From positions 98,079-162,078 of the forward strand of contig JAFZPH010000047.1 of the NCBI GenBank assembly GCA_017550405.1: a DNA stretch of 64,000 bases, read 5' to 3'. The notes beneath the pieces are model-generated. The model searched no databases and was not told the origin of the DNA. It saw only the letters and a list, made by a program, of their open reading frames with translations. This document shows positions 8,582-19,400 of the stretch, piece after piece. A program made the position numbers and the translations under genes. Each line of letters begins with the position of its first letter. The stretch's first letter is position 1. The stretch comes from Bacteroidales bacterium (GTDB taxonomy: Bacteria > Bacteroidota > Bacteroidia > Bacteroidales > P3).

Positions 8582-10495
8582 ATGATAAAGAAAATATTAT
8601 TTAGTTTTGTGCGGCGATACCGTCACACACCAGCCTCGAGATGGGCGATTCTTGTCATCGATCTCTTCACCCTGGCCGTTGCCTTTGCCATCACCGACCT
8701 CTTCCGTCTGCGCATGTCGGAGTATATCGACTGGCCGTCTCTCTTGATAAAATTCATCGCATTTGCCTTCCTTGCCACCCTTTTCTACCTTATCATTGGC
8801 ACCTACCGTAGCATCATCAGGCACTCCGGCATGTATGACATATACAAAGTGCTTATCTCAAACATTGCAGCAGCCGCCGTACTCGTCATCTTCAATTTTA
8901 TTAACAACAACCACCCCATTGTCACCAACCGCTTCACACCAGCCTATAGCGAAATCCTAATGACCTTTGCCTTGCAAATCGTCAACATGATAACCATCAG
9001 GCTCCTGCTACAGCGCATCTACAACGACTACCTCCGCCGCCACCGCCCGGTACGCAATGTGGTGATATACGGAGCAGGGAGTGCCGGCACCATTGCCTAC
9101 AACGCCCTTGCCCAAGACCCCAACCATGACTACAAAGTAGTGGCATACATCGACGATGCCCGCCAGAAAAAGGATGCTGCCCTAAATGGTATCCATATCA
9201 TGGAGCGCAAGACTGTCCTCAACCCTGCCTTCATCAAAAAGAACAACATCTCCGTACTTATCATCGCTATTCCTTCCATCAGGCTCTCCTACAAACAAGA
9301 GATCACCAACGAGGCTTTGGATCTCGGACTTAATGTCAAATCAGTCCCCCATATCAGTAAATGGATAAATGCATCCTTCACTGTCAACCAAATCCAAGAC
9401 ATCAAAATCGAAGACCTTCTGGAGCGCGAGAGCATCAAACTGGACAACATCAACATCGTCCGCCAGGTGGTCGACAAAGTTGTCATGGTCACAGGTGCCG
9501 CAGGCTCCATTGGTAGTGAAATTTGCCGCCAGTTGACCCAATACCAGCCTGAAAAAATCATCATGGTGGACCAAGCCGAGTCGCCCATGTACGACCTCCA
9601 GTTCGAGCTCCGCAACACTGAGCCGTACAACAAACTTGTCGACCGGATGGTATTTGTCATCGCCAACATCAAGGACAAGCCCCGAATGGAGCAGGTCTTC
9701 GAGCAATACCATCCCCAAGTCATCTACCATGCAGCCGCCTACAAGCACGTCCCCTTCATGGAAGAGAACCCATACGAGGCGCTGTTGGTCAATGTCTTCG
9801 GCACACAGAACATCGCCGACCTTGCCATGCAATACCACACCGAGAAATTCGTGATGATTTCCACCGACAAGGCCGTCAATCCCACCAACGTCATGGGAGC
9901 TACAAAGCGTATGGCTGAGATCTACATCCAAAGCCGCAACTCCGACACCCACTTCGTCACCACCCGTTTCGGCAACGTCCTTGGCTCCAACGGCAGTGTC
10001 ATCCCCCTCTTCAAGAAACAGCTTGCCGCCGGCGGGCCGCTCACCGTCACCCACCGCGACATCGTCCGCTACTTCATGACCATCCCAGAGGCCTGCAACC
10101 TCGTGCTTGAAGCAGGTGCCATGGGCGATGGAGGCGACATCTTCGTTTTCGACATGGGTGCACCTGTCAAAATCTACGACCTTGCCAGGAAAATGATTCA
10201 GTTGTCCGGCCTCAAGGACATCGAAATCAAGGAAATCGGTCTCCGGCCCGGCGAAAAGCTTTACGAAGAGCTTCTCGCCACCAAGGAGAACACCCTGCCC
10301 ACCTACCACCCCAAGATTCTCCGTGCCCAAGTACGCAAATACCCTGCTGCCGACATCGACAACAGCTATGGCGAATTACGCAAACTCATGTCTACATTCG
10401 ACGATATGAAACTTGTGGCCAAGATGAAACAGATTGTTCCCGAATTCCACAGCCAGAACAGCATATTCAGCGCACTCGACAAACCATCGAATTGA
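8582..10495 (+). CDS. Membrane-bound nucleotide-sugar 4,6-dehydratase/epimerase (CapD/WbpM type)
   Basis: 637 residues. Members of this family carry out NAD(P)-dependent 4,6-dehydration (in some cases with 5-epimerisation) of UDP-N-acetylhexosamines for capsule, O-antigen or glycan synthesis at the inner membrane. About four hydrophobic segments occupy residues 20-145 (WAILVIDLFTLAVAFAITDL, FIAFAFLATLFYLIIGTYRS and two more). A first Rossmann-like domain follows (VVIYGAGSAGTIAY, near residue 160), then the catalytic domain: NAD loop VTGAAGSIGSEICRQL near residue 305, YHAAAYKHVPFMEENPYEA, ISTDKAVNPTNVMGATKR with the catalytic Lys, and TTRFGNVLGSNGSVIPLFKK. The length matches WbpM-like enzymes. 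It is a single-gene unit; its TGA stop codon sits inside the first arm of an inverted repeat. Nearby rfbB supports a surface-polysaccharide role. Confidence 0.92.
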   Translation: MIKKILFSFVRRYRHTPASRWAILVIDLFTLAVAFAITDLFRLRMSEYIDWPSLLIKFIAFAFLATLFYLIIGTYRSIIRHSGMYDIYKVLISNIAAAAVLVIFNFINNNHPIVTNRFTPAYSEILMTFALQIVNMITIRLLLQRIYNDYLRRHRPVRNVVIYGAGSAGTIAYNALAQDPNHDYKVVAYIDDARQKKDAALNGIHIMERKTVLNPAFIKKNNISVLIIAIPSIRLSYKQEITNEALDLGLNVKSVPHISKWINASFTVNQIQDIKIEDLLERESIKLDNINIVRQVVDKVVMVTGAAGSIGSEICRQLTQYQPEKIIMVDQAESPMYDLQFELRNTEPYNKLVDRMVFVIANIKDKPRMEQVFEQYHPQVIYHAAAYKHVPFMEENPYEALLVNVFGTQNIADLAMQYHTEKFVMISTDKAVNPTNVMGATKRMAEIYIQSRNSDTHFVTTRFGNVLGSNGSVIPLFKKQLAAGGPLTVTHRDIVRYFMTIPEACNLVLEAGAMGDGGDIFVFDMGAPVKIYDLARKMIQLSGLKDIEIKEIGLRPGEKLYEELLATKENTLPTYHPKILRAQVRKYPAADIDNSYGELRKLMSTFDDMKLVAKMKQIVPEFHSQNSIFSALDKPSN

Positions 10496-10561
10496 GAATT
10501 GAGAGTTGAGAATTGAGACCTGTCGAGCGAAAATTCTCAATTCTCAATTCTCAACTCTCAT
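10490..10561. repeat. AATTGAGA inverted repeat, copy 1
   Basis: Tandem AATTGAGA/AGTTGAGA units on the left (10490-10518) are mirrored by TCTCAATT/TCTCAACT units on the right (10534-10561), able to form a long AT-rich hairpin. The stop codon of the preceding gene (10493-10495) is part of the left arm. The same motif recurs after G1, G3, G4 and G6. Confidence 0.8.
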
Positions 10562-10738
10562 TTTCTAACATCCTGCTCATATTTATTGTTTATTAACATA
10601 CCCCGCACAATAAAAAAGGCAAATCTCAGTTACTCCAAACGCTAAGTCAAACAAAGACAAAAAAAAATGCTGCGGCAATAAACCGTATACAACAGATACT
10701 AAACAACAAGAAAAAAACAAACACAAAAAATCAATAAC

Positions 10739-11158
10739 ATGAAAAAACTGTTTATAGCATGCCTCGTCGCCATCATGACGATAGGCGCAGCAAATGCACA
10801 GGAACAAAAGAAAGAAACCAACGAGAACGAACACGGTCCCAAGATTGTTTTCGCCGAGCGTGAACACAACTACGGTACCATCCAGAAGGGCGGTGACGGC
10901 AACTGCGTCTTCACCTTCACCAACACCGGTGACGAGCCTCTTATCCTCAGCAGTGTCCGCGCAAGTTGCGGTTGCACTACTCCCAAATGGACCCAAAAGC
11001 CCGTCATGCCCGGTAAGACTGGTGAAATAGGCGTTCGTTACAACACCAACAACGTAGGCGGTTTCACAAAGACCGTCACCATCACCTCCAATGCTGTTAA
11101 TGAGGCACGCGTGGTGGTAAAAATCAAAGGCAACGTTGTTCAGCCCGACAAAAATTAA
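10739..11158 (+). CDS. Periplasmic DUF1573 domain protein
   Basis: 139 residues with a signal peptide (MKKLFIACLVAIMTIGAANA, cleavage expected after ANA) and then a single DUF1573 domain, an immunoglobulin-like (ASH/HYDIN-related) beta sandwich common in Bacteroidota. Hallmarks are HNYGTIQKGGDGNCVFTFTN, the conserved SCGCTTP motif and MPGKTGEIGVRYN. Such proteins are exported and usually small; their function has not been established as far as I know. A charged linker (EQKKETNENEHG) separates the signal peptide from the domain. It is flanked by the inverted repeat upstream and a strong terminator 15 bases downstream, so it is a single-gene unit. No promoter box was convincing in the 177 bases upstream. 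Confidence 0.9.
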   Translation: MKKLFIACLVAIMTIGAANAQEQKKETNENEHGPKIVFAEREHNYGTIQKGGDGNCVFTFTNTGDEPLILSSVRASCGCTTPKWTQKPVMPGKTGEIGVRYNTNNVGGFTKTVTITSNAVNEARVVVKIKGNVVQPDKN

Positions 11159-11172
11159 TGATTTTATAGTCT

Positions 11173-11211
11173 ATTGGCATCGACCGCACGGCCGATGCCA
11201 ATATTTTTTTT
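11173..11211 (+). terminator. Strong terminator after the DUF1573 gene
   Basis: ATTGGCATCG at 11173-11182 pairs perfectly with CGATGCCAAT at 11193-11202, extended inside by CCG/CGG, and runs into a T tract. It ends only 23 bases before the next start codon, leaving almost no room for a promoter, so it may act as an attenuator with partial read-through. Confidence 0.85.
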
Positions 11212-11234
11212 AAACACCAAAATCCCAAAAAGCC

Positions 11235-12434
11235 ATGCCCTCTATCTCAAAAAAAGGACTCGAACTGCCTCAATCGGCTATTCGTAAACTGGTGCCCTTT
11301 GCCGACGCAGCCAAAGAGCGCGGCATACACGTATATCACCTCAATATCGGCCAGCCCGACATCGAAACTCCGCAGGGAGCTTTGAAAGCTTTGGCCGAGA
11401 CCAAAATCAAGGTTTTGGAGTACAGCCATTCTGCCGGTATCCCCAGCTATCGCCGAGCTCTGTGCAATTACTACCACCGCCATGGTATCGATGTGACTCC
11501 CAATCAAATCATCGTCACAACCGGTGGTAGTGAAGCCCTGCAAATGGCCTTTACCGTCTGCCTCAATCCTGGCGACGAGATTATTATCCCCGAACCCTAT
11601 TACACCAACTACAACACCTTTGCCAAGCTCTGCGACGCCAAGATTGTCACCATCCCCAGCGACATCAAAACGGGCTTTGCACTGCCTCCCATCGAGGAAT
11701 TCGAAAAAGCCATCACTCCGCGTACACGGGCCATCATGATATGCAACCCCAACAACCCAACAGGCTATCTCTACACCCACGAGGAGCTGTTGAAAGTGGC
11801 CGGACTGGTGAAAAAATACGACCTCTACCTGTTTGCCGACGAGGTATATCGCGAGTTCTGCTACGACGGGCACAAACACTTCAGCGTCATGCAGCTTGAA
11901 GGTCTTGAACGCAACACCATCCTTTTCGACTCCGTTTCGAAACGCTACAGTGCCTGCGGCGCCCGCGTGGGTTGCCTGGTGACACGCAACAGTGAAGTGT
12001 ATGCCATCGCCATGCGTCTGGCCCAGGCTCGTCTGTCGCCCCCAAGCTTCGGTCAGATATTTGCCGAGGCAGCTGTCGACACTCCGCAGGAGTATTTCGA
12101 CGCAGTGCAGGCCGAGTATGTAGCACGCCGCAACGTGATTGTTGAGGGTGTCAACAAGATTCCCGGCTGTTTCTGCCCCATGCCCAAAGGCGCATTCTAT
12201 ACAGTCATCGACCTGCCCATTGACGACAGCGACCGTTTCTGCCAGTGGCTGCTCACCGACTTCTCCTACAACGGTGCCACCGTCATGCTGGCTCCTGCCA
12301 CGGGCTTCTATGTCAACCCCGAACAAGGCCGCCATCAAGCACGCATCACTTATTGCCTCTGCATTGAAGACCTCAAAGCTGCAATGAAATGCCTCGAGGA
12401 GGCACTGAAAGTCTATCCCGGCCGCACACGCTAA
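11235..12434 (+). CDS. Class I/II pyridoxal-phosphate aminotransferase
   Basis: 399 residues, fold type I PLP enzyme of the aspartate aminotransferase family, cytosolic. It transfers an amino group between an amino acid and a 2-oxo acid. Visible motifs: LNIGQPDIETP at the N-terminus (substrate binding), VTTGGSEALQMAF (phosphate-binding side), CNPNNPTG (Asn that contacts PLP), LFADEVYREF (Asp-x-x-Tyr, PLP ring) and SVSKRYSACGARVGC with the Schiff-base Lys and the phosphate-binding Arg. The C-terminal RITYCL supplies the carboxylate-binding Arg. Substrate specificity (aspartate, aromatic or branched-chain) cannot be told from sequence alone. It stands alone between two terminators; a promoter is not evident in the 76 bases upstream. 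Confidence 0.92.
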   Translation: MPSISKKGLELPQSAIRKLVPFADAAKERGIHVYHLNIGQPDIETPQGALKALAETKIKVLEYSHSAGIPSYRRALCNYYHRHGIDVTPNQIIVTTGGSEALQMAFTVCLNPGDEIIIPEPYYTNYNTFAKLCDAKIVTIPSDIKTGFALPPIEEFEKAITPRTRAIMICNPNNPTGYLYTHEELLKVAGLVKKYDLYLFADEVYREFCYDGHKHFSVMQLEGLERNTILFDSVSKRYSACGARVGCLVTRNSEVYAIAMRLAQARLSPPSFGQIFAEAAVDTPQEYFDAVQAEYVARRNVIVEGVNKIPGCFCPMPKGAFYTVIDLPIDDSDRFCQWLLTDFSYNGATVMLAPATGFYVNPEQGRHQARITYCLCIEDLKAAMKCLEEALKVYPGRTR

Positions 12435-12495
12435 CCACCGAGAGGTACTTTCCGCCTAGCAATCCCCTGCATCTACATGCAGACAAAAACAATAC

Positions 12496-12531
12496 AAGGC
12501 TCCCTGCCCATCACGCAGGGAGCCTTTTTTT
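12496..12531 (+). terminator. Terminator after the aminotransferase gene
   Basis: AAGGCTCCCTGC at 12496-12507 pairs perfectly with GCAGGGAGCCTT at 12515-12526 and runs into seven T residues. A textbook intrinsic terminator. Confidence 0.92.
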
Positions 12532-12554
12532 ATGAATCTGCCACTAGGATTTAC

Positions 12555-12747
12555 CCCAAATCGGTCATTAGGGTTTATGCCAGATTGGTATTTGTTTCGA
12601 GCAGATTGGCCGCATCGCTGGCGAAGGCGTAGCAGGCTACGGCGAGACAGGGATGTGGACAAAATGCCGAAAGAAATGCTGATATGGCATAAAGAGACCT
12701 TAATAAGCGAGAAAGAATATACATGTCGGTCTAATGACCGATTTGGG
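12555..12747. repeat. Inverted pair of the CCCAAATCGGTCATTAG repeat
   Basis: CCCAAATCGGTCATTAG at 12555-12571 is repeated exactly, inverted, at 12731-12747, with 159 bases between. A degenerate direct copy follows the first arm (TAGGGTTTATGCCAGATTGGT near 12570-12590). A third exact core lies at 5346-5360. The interior carries no protein frame I can support; it may be a small non-autonomous element. Confidence 0.55.
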
Positions 12748-12818
12748 TTTATGTCAGCCTTCGCGCTCATTTTACATAACGGGTGGGGTTCTATAAACCT
12801 AAAGCCACGGAGAGGGGC

Positions 12819-12919
12819 CGTTCAATCCTGCATCGTTAAAGTATCGTTATGGCATCGTTACTCGAAATGATAACGGAAAACAAGCCGAGAAGCAGGCAGC
12901 AACGAGCCGGGATTGAACG
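12819..12919. repeat. 101-base element with CGTTCAATCC inverted ends and CATCGTT repeats
   Basis: The ends CGTTCAATCC (12819-12828) and GGATTGAACG (12910-12919) are perfect inverted repeats. Inside, CATCGTT or TATCGTT occurs three times, followed by AACGGAAAA. A related element of about the same length and order lies at 55913-56018. Confidence 0.6.
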
Positions 12920-12920
12920 A

Positions 12921-12963
12921 CCCAAGTGGGTCGTGGTGTGCCGTCCCGGCACTGCATCTTGGG
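12921..12963. other. Nested hairpin in spacer
   Basis: CCCAAG (12921-12926) pairs with CTTGGG (12958-12963) and encloses GTGCCG (12938-12943) paired with CGGCAC (12947-12952) around a TCC loop. It may be part of an RNA element that ends at the terminator at 13121-13148. No known RNA family was recognised. Confidence 0.4.
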
Positions 12964-13120
12964 CTTGTTCTGTTATAAGTCTCCCCTCTTCGAGGTGAAT
13001 TATTGAAGCCACCTCCGCTTTTTGAATGTGCTTTTCAATCTTTTGTTTACTATACCTAGAATCATAAGGTAAGCAAAAAGTAATCGTACAACGGATGCAC
13101 CAATGGCATTACCATACTCA

Positions 13121-13158
13121 GGCGAGCTCCCCAAAACCGGAGCTCGCCTTTCTGTTTT
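13121..13158 (+). terminator. Orphan intrinsic terminator in spacer
   Basis: GGCGAGCTCC (13121-13130) pairs perfectly with GGAGCTCGCC (13139-13148) around an eight-base loop and is followed by TTTCTGTTTT. It points rightward, yet no plus-strand protein gene lies between it and the aminotransferase terminator, which hints at a small RNA upstream. Confidence 0.75.
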
Positions 13159-13373
13159 GCATCCACCCAGACAAAAACGCTTAATTGTTAAAAACACCAT
13201 CCAGGCAGCTACTACATTATCTATTCTAACACATGCAATAGTAATTAATCAAATATTTACACATTAATAATATGACACAAATATCACATAAAACCATGCT
13301 ATTCATTATTAAAAACACATTATTCGTTGATAAAAAAAACATAAAAAAAAGTAATCATATTAAAAAAATAGAC

Positions 13374-13381
13374 TATCTTTG
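13374..13381 (+). promoter_or_regulatory. G1 promoter -7 box
   Basis: TATCTTTG matches TAnnTTTG exactly and lies 86 bases before the G1 start. The -33 region is A-rich without a TTTG. The leader contains TTATTAATTAA about 20 bases before the ATG, a motif shared with G2, G3 and G6. Confidence 0.7.
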
Positions 13382-13467
13382 TAGTTGTTTTATAAAAGAA
13401 TAGTATGATATATTGTACACTGAATATCACAATATTAAATATCATTTATTAATTAACAACTATCACT

Positions 13468-16400
13468 ATGAAAAGACGAGTATTTTATTGGTTGCTCTGG
13501 ACAGCGATTCTCGCTGCTCCATGGGTAACACAGGCTCAGAATGCGCGGGACTATCGTCTGGACACAGGTGTTGACACATCAAAATGGGTCACATTGTCCA
13601 GTTCCGCCACACATGTGACAGACATTGAAGGCGAAGACGATGAAGTCTCAAGTCTGATTAACATTGGGTTTTCCTTCGAGTTTGCAGGGGAAACCTACAC
13701 CCAGTTCACTTGCAACTCGAACGGGCGTATCCGTTTGGGTTCTGCCGGTTCCAACTATTGGGTGCCTCCATTCACCACATTGACAAATACGCAGTACAAC
13801 GACCTGCCCTTTGTCACTGCATTCGGTATGGACAACACCCTAGAAGGGTCGGACTCGTATGTCAAATACGAACTCACGGGCACTGCACCCAATCGTATTC
13901 TTGTAATAGAATACGCCACCCCCTCCGAATACGACTCGGATGGTGACATTGTACACTACCAGATTCAGTTTATGGAAGACAGCAACAGGGTACGCCTGGT
14001 ATACGGAGCCACCGATGCCACCACCTATGGCGATTATCAGATAGGTATTGCCGCTGCTGCCAACGACTTCTTGATGATCAACCCCACCTTGCACACTTCG
14101 TTCAACACTGGTACCTCAACGACCTTCGACGCCTGGCCTGGTACCGGTCGATACTATCAATTGACGCCAAGCGATCCTCCTGCTTGCCCAAGCATTGTCG
14201 ACATCACGTTGAATATGGTGACTGCTGGTGCAGCAGTCCTCAGCTGGGACTATCTTCAGGGAGCCACAGGCACCCCCACAAGCTACGAAATCGAGTATAA
14301 CGCGATGGGCAGTACTACAGCCCCCACAACAATCACCAGTAGCACCACTGATGTCACTCTATCCGGACTGGTGACCAACACCCAATACAAGGCCCGCATT
14401 CGTGCCTATTGCGGCACCGACGGCTACGGTGCATGGGATTCTATCACTTTCTCCACCGCCCCGCTGCCTTGCATGCTCGTCGACACCAGCACTGTTGCCG
14501 ACACTATCATCTTCAGCAACAGCACATCTTCATACTCCGGCGTGCTGGTATACAACGGCTGGGGTAACACCATGTATCAAACAATCTACACTGCCGAAGA
14601 GCTGTCCGCTGCCGGAATCCAGGCAGGCGGCATTGCCGGAGTAGATTTCGGATTCACTTCCAACAGCAGCTATGCCAAGGAATTCTCCATCTTCATCGGA
14701 CAAACCGATCTCAGTTCCTTCGCAACAAACACCAGTTATGTCGACCCCAACACGCTGCAGCAGGTCTACGGCCCCACAGCACATCCCTTGAGCACCTCTG
14801 GCTGGCAGCACTACGACTTCAGTCAACCCTTTATATGGGATGGCACGAGCAATATCATCGTATGCACCTTCATGAATCAGCCCACTGGCACCAGCCAATC
14901 CTCCAGCGGCTTCTCCGGATACTATACTGCCGCCCACACCGGTGCCAGTCTCTATCGCTATAAAGACGGCACACAGTTCACTCTGGCCAATTATGCCACC
15001 TCCAGCGGCGGAGGTCTGACTGCCAACCGGGCTAGCATCCATTTTTATATGTATGGCTGCTCACAGAATTACACTTGTACCGCTCCCAGACCTCACATCG
15101 ACAGCGTTTCCACCACCGAGATAAACATCTCGTGGATACCTGGTTATAATGAGAACGTATGGGAAGTTGAATACCGCGAACACGGCACCTCAACCTGGAA
15201 TACCGCAGCATCCTCCACTTCCAACACTTTTGCCACAATCACCAGCTTGACTCCTGCCACTTACTACGACATCCGTGTCATGACCATCTGCGGAACCGAC
15301 ACCTTTGCCGCCATGCTGACCGCTGCCACAGAGTGCAGCCCCATCGCTCACGACGACCTGCCTTTCACCTATGGCTTTGAAGATCTCACCACCACTGGTT
15401 CGAATTCGCCCCTCAGCCTTTGTTGGAACCGTGGCTACCTGAGCAGCGGTAACTACTCAAGCAGCAACTATCCCTATGCCAGCACGACGAACCATACAGG
15501 CAGCCGCTCGCTGTACTTCTACGGCAACTCCACCAGTTCCCGCAGCTGGCTCTGCCTGCCTGAATTCGAAGACAGCATCAACACCCTCCAGCTCGCTTTC
15601 TGGGCCAAAAAGTCCAGCACCTCATACTCTGGACAGATAAAAGTGGGTGTGATGACCGACCCGGCAGACATTACCACCTATCAAAATGTCTTTACCGTAA
15701 GCACTGACGGCACCACCAACTGGAACCTGTTCGAACTGCCTTTGACCTCAGCCCCCGGCTCTGGTTATATCACCATCTTGGTAGAGGCCGGTAGTTCTTC
15801 CTCCAATTATATATATGTCGACGACATTACGGTTACCGAGGCTCCCGCCTGCCCCCATGTGGCCAATCTGCATGTCGACAGCCTCGGCATGGACTATGCC
15901 AGCATCAGTTGGACCGAGATGGGCACCGCCACTACCTGGGTGGTTGAATACGACACTACCGACTTTGTCCCCGGCAGCGGTTCCGCCACTTTCACCGAGG
16001 TTGCCAACGACTCTACAATAATTCTCTACAATCTCGACCCCGCAACAACATACTATGCATACGTCCGTGCCAACTGCGCTGGCGACACCAGCACCTACAT
16101 GGGCATCTCCTTCACCACCCTTGCCAGCCTTCCCGCCACCATTCCTTACTCCTGCGACTTCGAGGGCAGTGGCTCCAACGGTTGGGACTTTGTTAACGGA
16201 GCGCAAGTCAATCAATGGTATGTTGGCTCTGCCGTCAACAACGGTGGTAGCCGCAGTCTGTACATCTCCAACGACGGCGGAATTACCAACAACTATAGCA
16301 TTACCGACATTTCTTACTCATTCGCCGTCCGCACCTTCACCTTCACCGATACAGGTGCGTATGCTTACAGTTTCGACTGGAGAGCCCAGGGCGAAAGCAG

Positions 16401-19400
16401 CTACGACTTTATCCGTACCGCCCTCGTCCCCGCCAGCACTAATATCATTGCCGGCGACTATTGCGGATTCAACAATTCCAACGGTGTTCCTGCCGGAGGC
16501 ATATCCTTTGACGATGGCCGCCTCAACCTTCAGGGGTCATGGCAGACCCGTTCGGGCGAATTCACCATCACCACACCGGGCAACTACAAATGGGTTATTC
16601 TCTGGCGCAACGATGTCAGTGTAGGCACACAGCCTCCTGCAGCCATCGACAATATGCAGATTGTCCGCAACACATGCCCCAAGCCCACCAACGTCGTTGC
16701 CTCCAACATCGGTGCTACCGAAGCAACCATCACTTGGACCGCTGGCGGCAGCGAAACCCAATGGGTGGTCAGCGATGGCTATTCACAATACGATGCCGCC
16801 ACCACCACATATACATTCACCAGCCTCACACCCAACACCGACTACAACTTATCCGTCAGAGCCGTCTGCTCGGCTAGCGACACCAGCCATAGCGCTTCGC
16901 TGAATGTAGCAACAGCCTGCGGCCCGATTTCGGCATTCCCGTTCATCGAGGACTTCGAAAACCAGAACACCACCACCAACACCACTAGCAACGACGTCTT
17001 TGTCCGCTGCTGGCATCACATCAACAACGGAACCACCTATTATGGCTACCCCTACATTGCAAGCAGCACCACCTACAACCATACCCCCAATGGCTCCAAA
17101 GGCCTCTACTGGTATGGCTCCACAACCACAGGCACATACGGCGACTACTACTATATTGTACTTCCTGCCATCGACACCGACTTGGCTGCCATGAACACCA
17201 TGCGCGTCAGTTTCTGGGCCAAAGCATCAAGCACCTCCTACCATCCCGTGTTTGATGTCGGTGTGATGACCGACCCCACCGATGTCAGCACCTTCCAGTT
17301 GGCAGCAACACACAATATCAATCCTGGCAGCAGCACCAGTTGGGCCAAGTTCACCACCGAACTCGACGATTTCACTGGATATGGTGCCTATATCGCCATC
17401 CGTGCCATGCGTCCCTCTTCTACCTGGTACGCCTATATGGACGATATCACCCTCGACCAAATCCCCGACTGCCCCGAAGTTTCGAACATCACAGCCTCTA
17501 ATGTCACTACCGAATCGGCCGACCTCAACTGGACAGAGAACGGCACTGCCACTTCCTGGACCATCGAATACGGCGAGCATGGATTTGAACGCGGCACCGG
17601 TTCCACCGAGACCGTCTCCATCCTGCCCTACAACATCATGGGACTTTCGCCCAACACCGATTACGATGTTTACGTATCGCCCGACTGCTTCGGCATCGCC
17701 GGCGTCAGTCTCTTCACATTCCGTACCGAATGCAACGCCATGGACACCCTGCCCTACACCATGGGCTTCGAGGTAACCGATGGCGTCAACGCCATTGGTA
17801 GCTCCACCTCCAACATCTTTGTCGACTGCTGGCACCACCTCAACAACGGTTCCGACTATTATGGCTATCCCTATGTGGGTGGCAGCACCTATGCCCACAC
17901 TGGCTCTCGTGGTCTTTACTGGTACAACGCCACCACTACCGGCACCTACGGCGACTACCAGACCATCGTCCTTCCTTGCGTCGACACCGACCAATATGCC
18001 ATCAACACACTGCGTGTCAGTTTCTGGGCTAAAGCATCCAGCACCAGCTACTACCCCGTCTTCCAGGTGGGTGTAATGACCGACCCCAACGACAACAGCA
18101 CCTTCCAACTGGTCAGCAGTGTCTCCATCAGCAACAATACCCATTGGGAGAAGAACACTGTCAGATTCAACAATTTCAACGGTAACGGCAACTACGTAGC
18201 CATCCGGGCCATTCGTTCCACTTCATGGTATGCATACGTCGACGACATCACACTGGAAGTCAGTCCCGACTGTCCTGAGGTCACCGACATTGTAGTTTCC
18301 AACACCACATCTACTTCTGCCGACCTCAACTGGACCGAGAGTGGCGATGCCACCCAGTGGTTGGTTGAATATGGCGTTCACGGTTTCACTCCCGGCACTG
18401 GCACAAACGAGACTACCAGCACCCGACCCCTCTCCCTCATCGGACTTTTGCCCAACACCGAGTACGATGCTTACATCACACCCGACTGCTTTGGCACCAC
18501 TGTCACTGAGAGTGTCACTTTCCGCACCGAATGCACACCCAGCACCACTATACCTCTCACCATGGGCTTCGAAACCTCCGACGGCGTCTCTAGCACTGGA
18601 TCCTCCACGAGCACTACGTTTGTAGACTGCTGGCACCGCCTCAACAACGGCTCCCAGTATTTCGGCTATCCGTACGTGGGCAGCAGCACCTACGCCCACA
18701 CAGGCTCTCGCGGTCTCTATTGGTTCAACTCATCTACCACCGGCACTTATGGCGACTACCAAATCATCGTGCTCCCCGCCATCGACATCACCTCGCATCC
18801 CATCAACACCCTTCAGCTCTCGTTCTGGGCAAAGGCCAGCAGCACCTCCTATTCGCCCTACTTCCAAGTGGGTGTGATGACCGACCCCAACGATGCCAAC
18901 ACCTTCGTACAGGTAGGCTCGGTCAATGTCAGCAATAGCACTGTTTGGGAGGAGTTCACCACGGGCCTTGCTGCCTATAATGGCACTGGTGCACATGTGG
19001 CCATCCGTGCCATCCGCAGTGCTTCGTGGTATGCATACGTCGACGACATCACCCTCGAGAATGCACCCCTCTGTCCCGCTGTCACCAACATGGAGGTTCG
19101 GCAGACCGGCACAACAGGTGCTGTGGTTTCGTGGGACATCCTGTCTGGTTTCGCAAGCACTCCCTCTTCCTACAACGTTCTGGTTTCCACTCTCAGCGGA
19201 ACACCGGTGGACACTTTGACCTCCACCACCACCTCCAAACTCATCTCGGGTTTGACGCCCCACACCTCCTACAGGGTTCGCGTCACCCCCGTCTGCGGTA
19301 CTGACGGCATCGGAACACCTGACAGCATCACGTTCCTCACAGGTTCTATGCCCTGCGTCGAATTCGACACCACCGTCACCGATACCATCCAATTCTCCAA

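Larger units (their letters stand above)
12532..13373. other. Gene-poor spacer with repeats and an orphan terminator
   Basis: About 930 bases separate the aminotransferase terminator from the G1 start. Frames here are short, Arg/Trp-rich and lack start context, so I call no protein. The spacer contains the CCCAAATCGGTCATTAG inverted pair, a 101-base element bounded by CGTTCAATCC arms, a nested hairpin at 12921-12963 and an intrinsic terminator at 13121-13148 without an obvious gene before it. The last 250 bases are extremely AT-rich and lead into the G1 promoter. Confidence 0.6.

Noticed and set aside
12555..12747. Insertion sequence
   Set aside because: Inverted ends exist, but no transposase frame is inside and no target duplication was seen; kept as a repeat only.
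12532..12870. 112-codon frame in the spacer before G1
   Set aside because: It spans the repeat elements, is Arg/Trp-rich without domain, and starts inside the T tract of a terminator.
16921..19072. Regular direct repeats that could suggest a CRISPR array
   Set aside because: The repeats have an ~800-base period, are in frame and encode FN3-J units.
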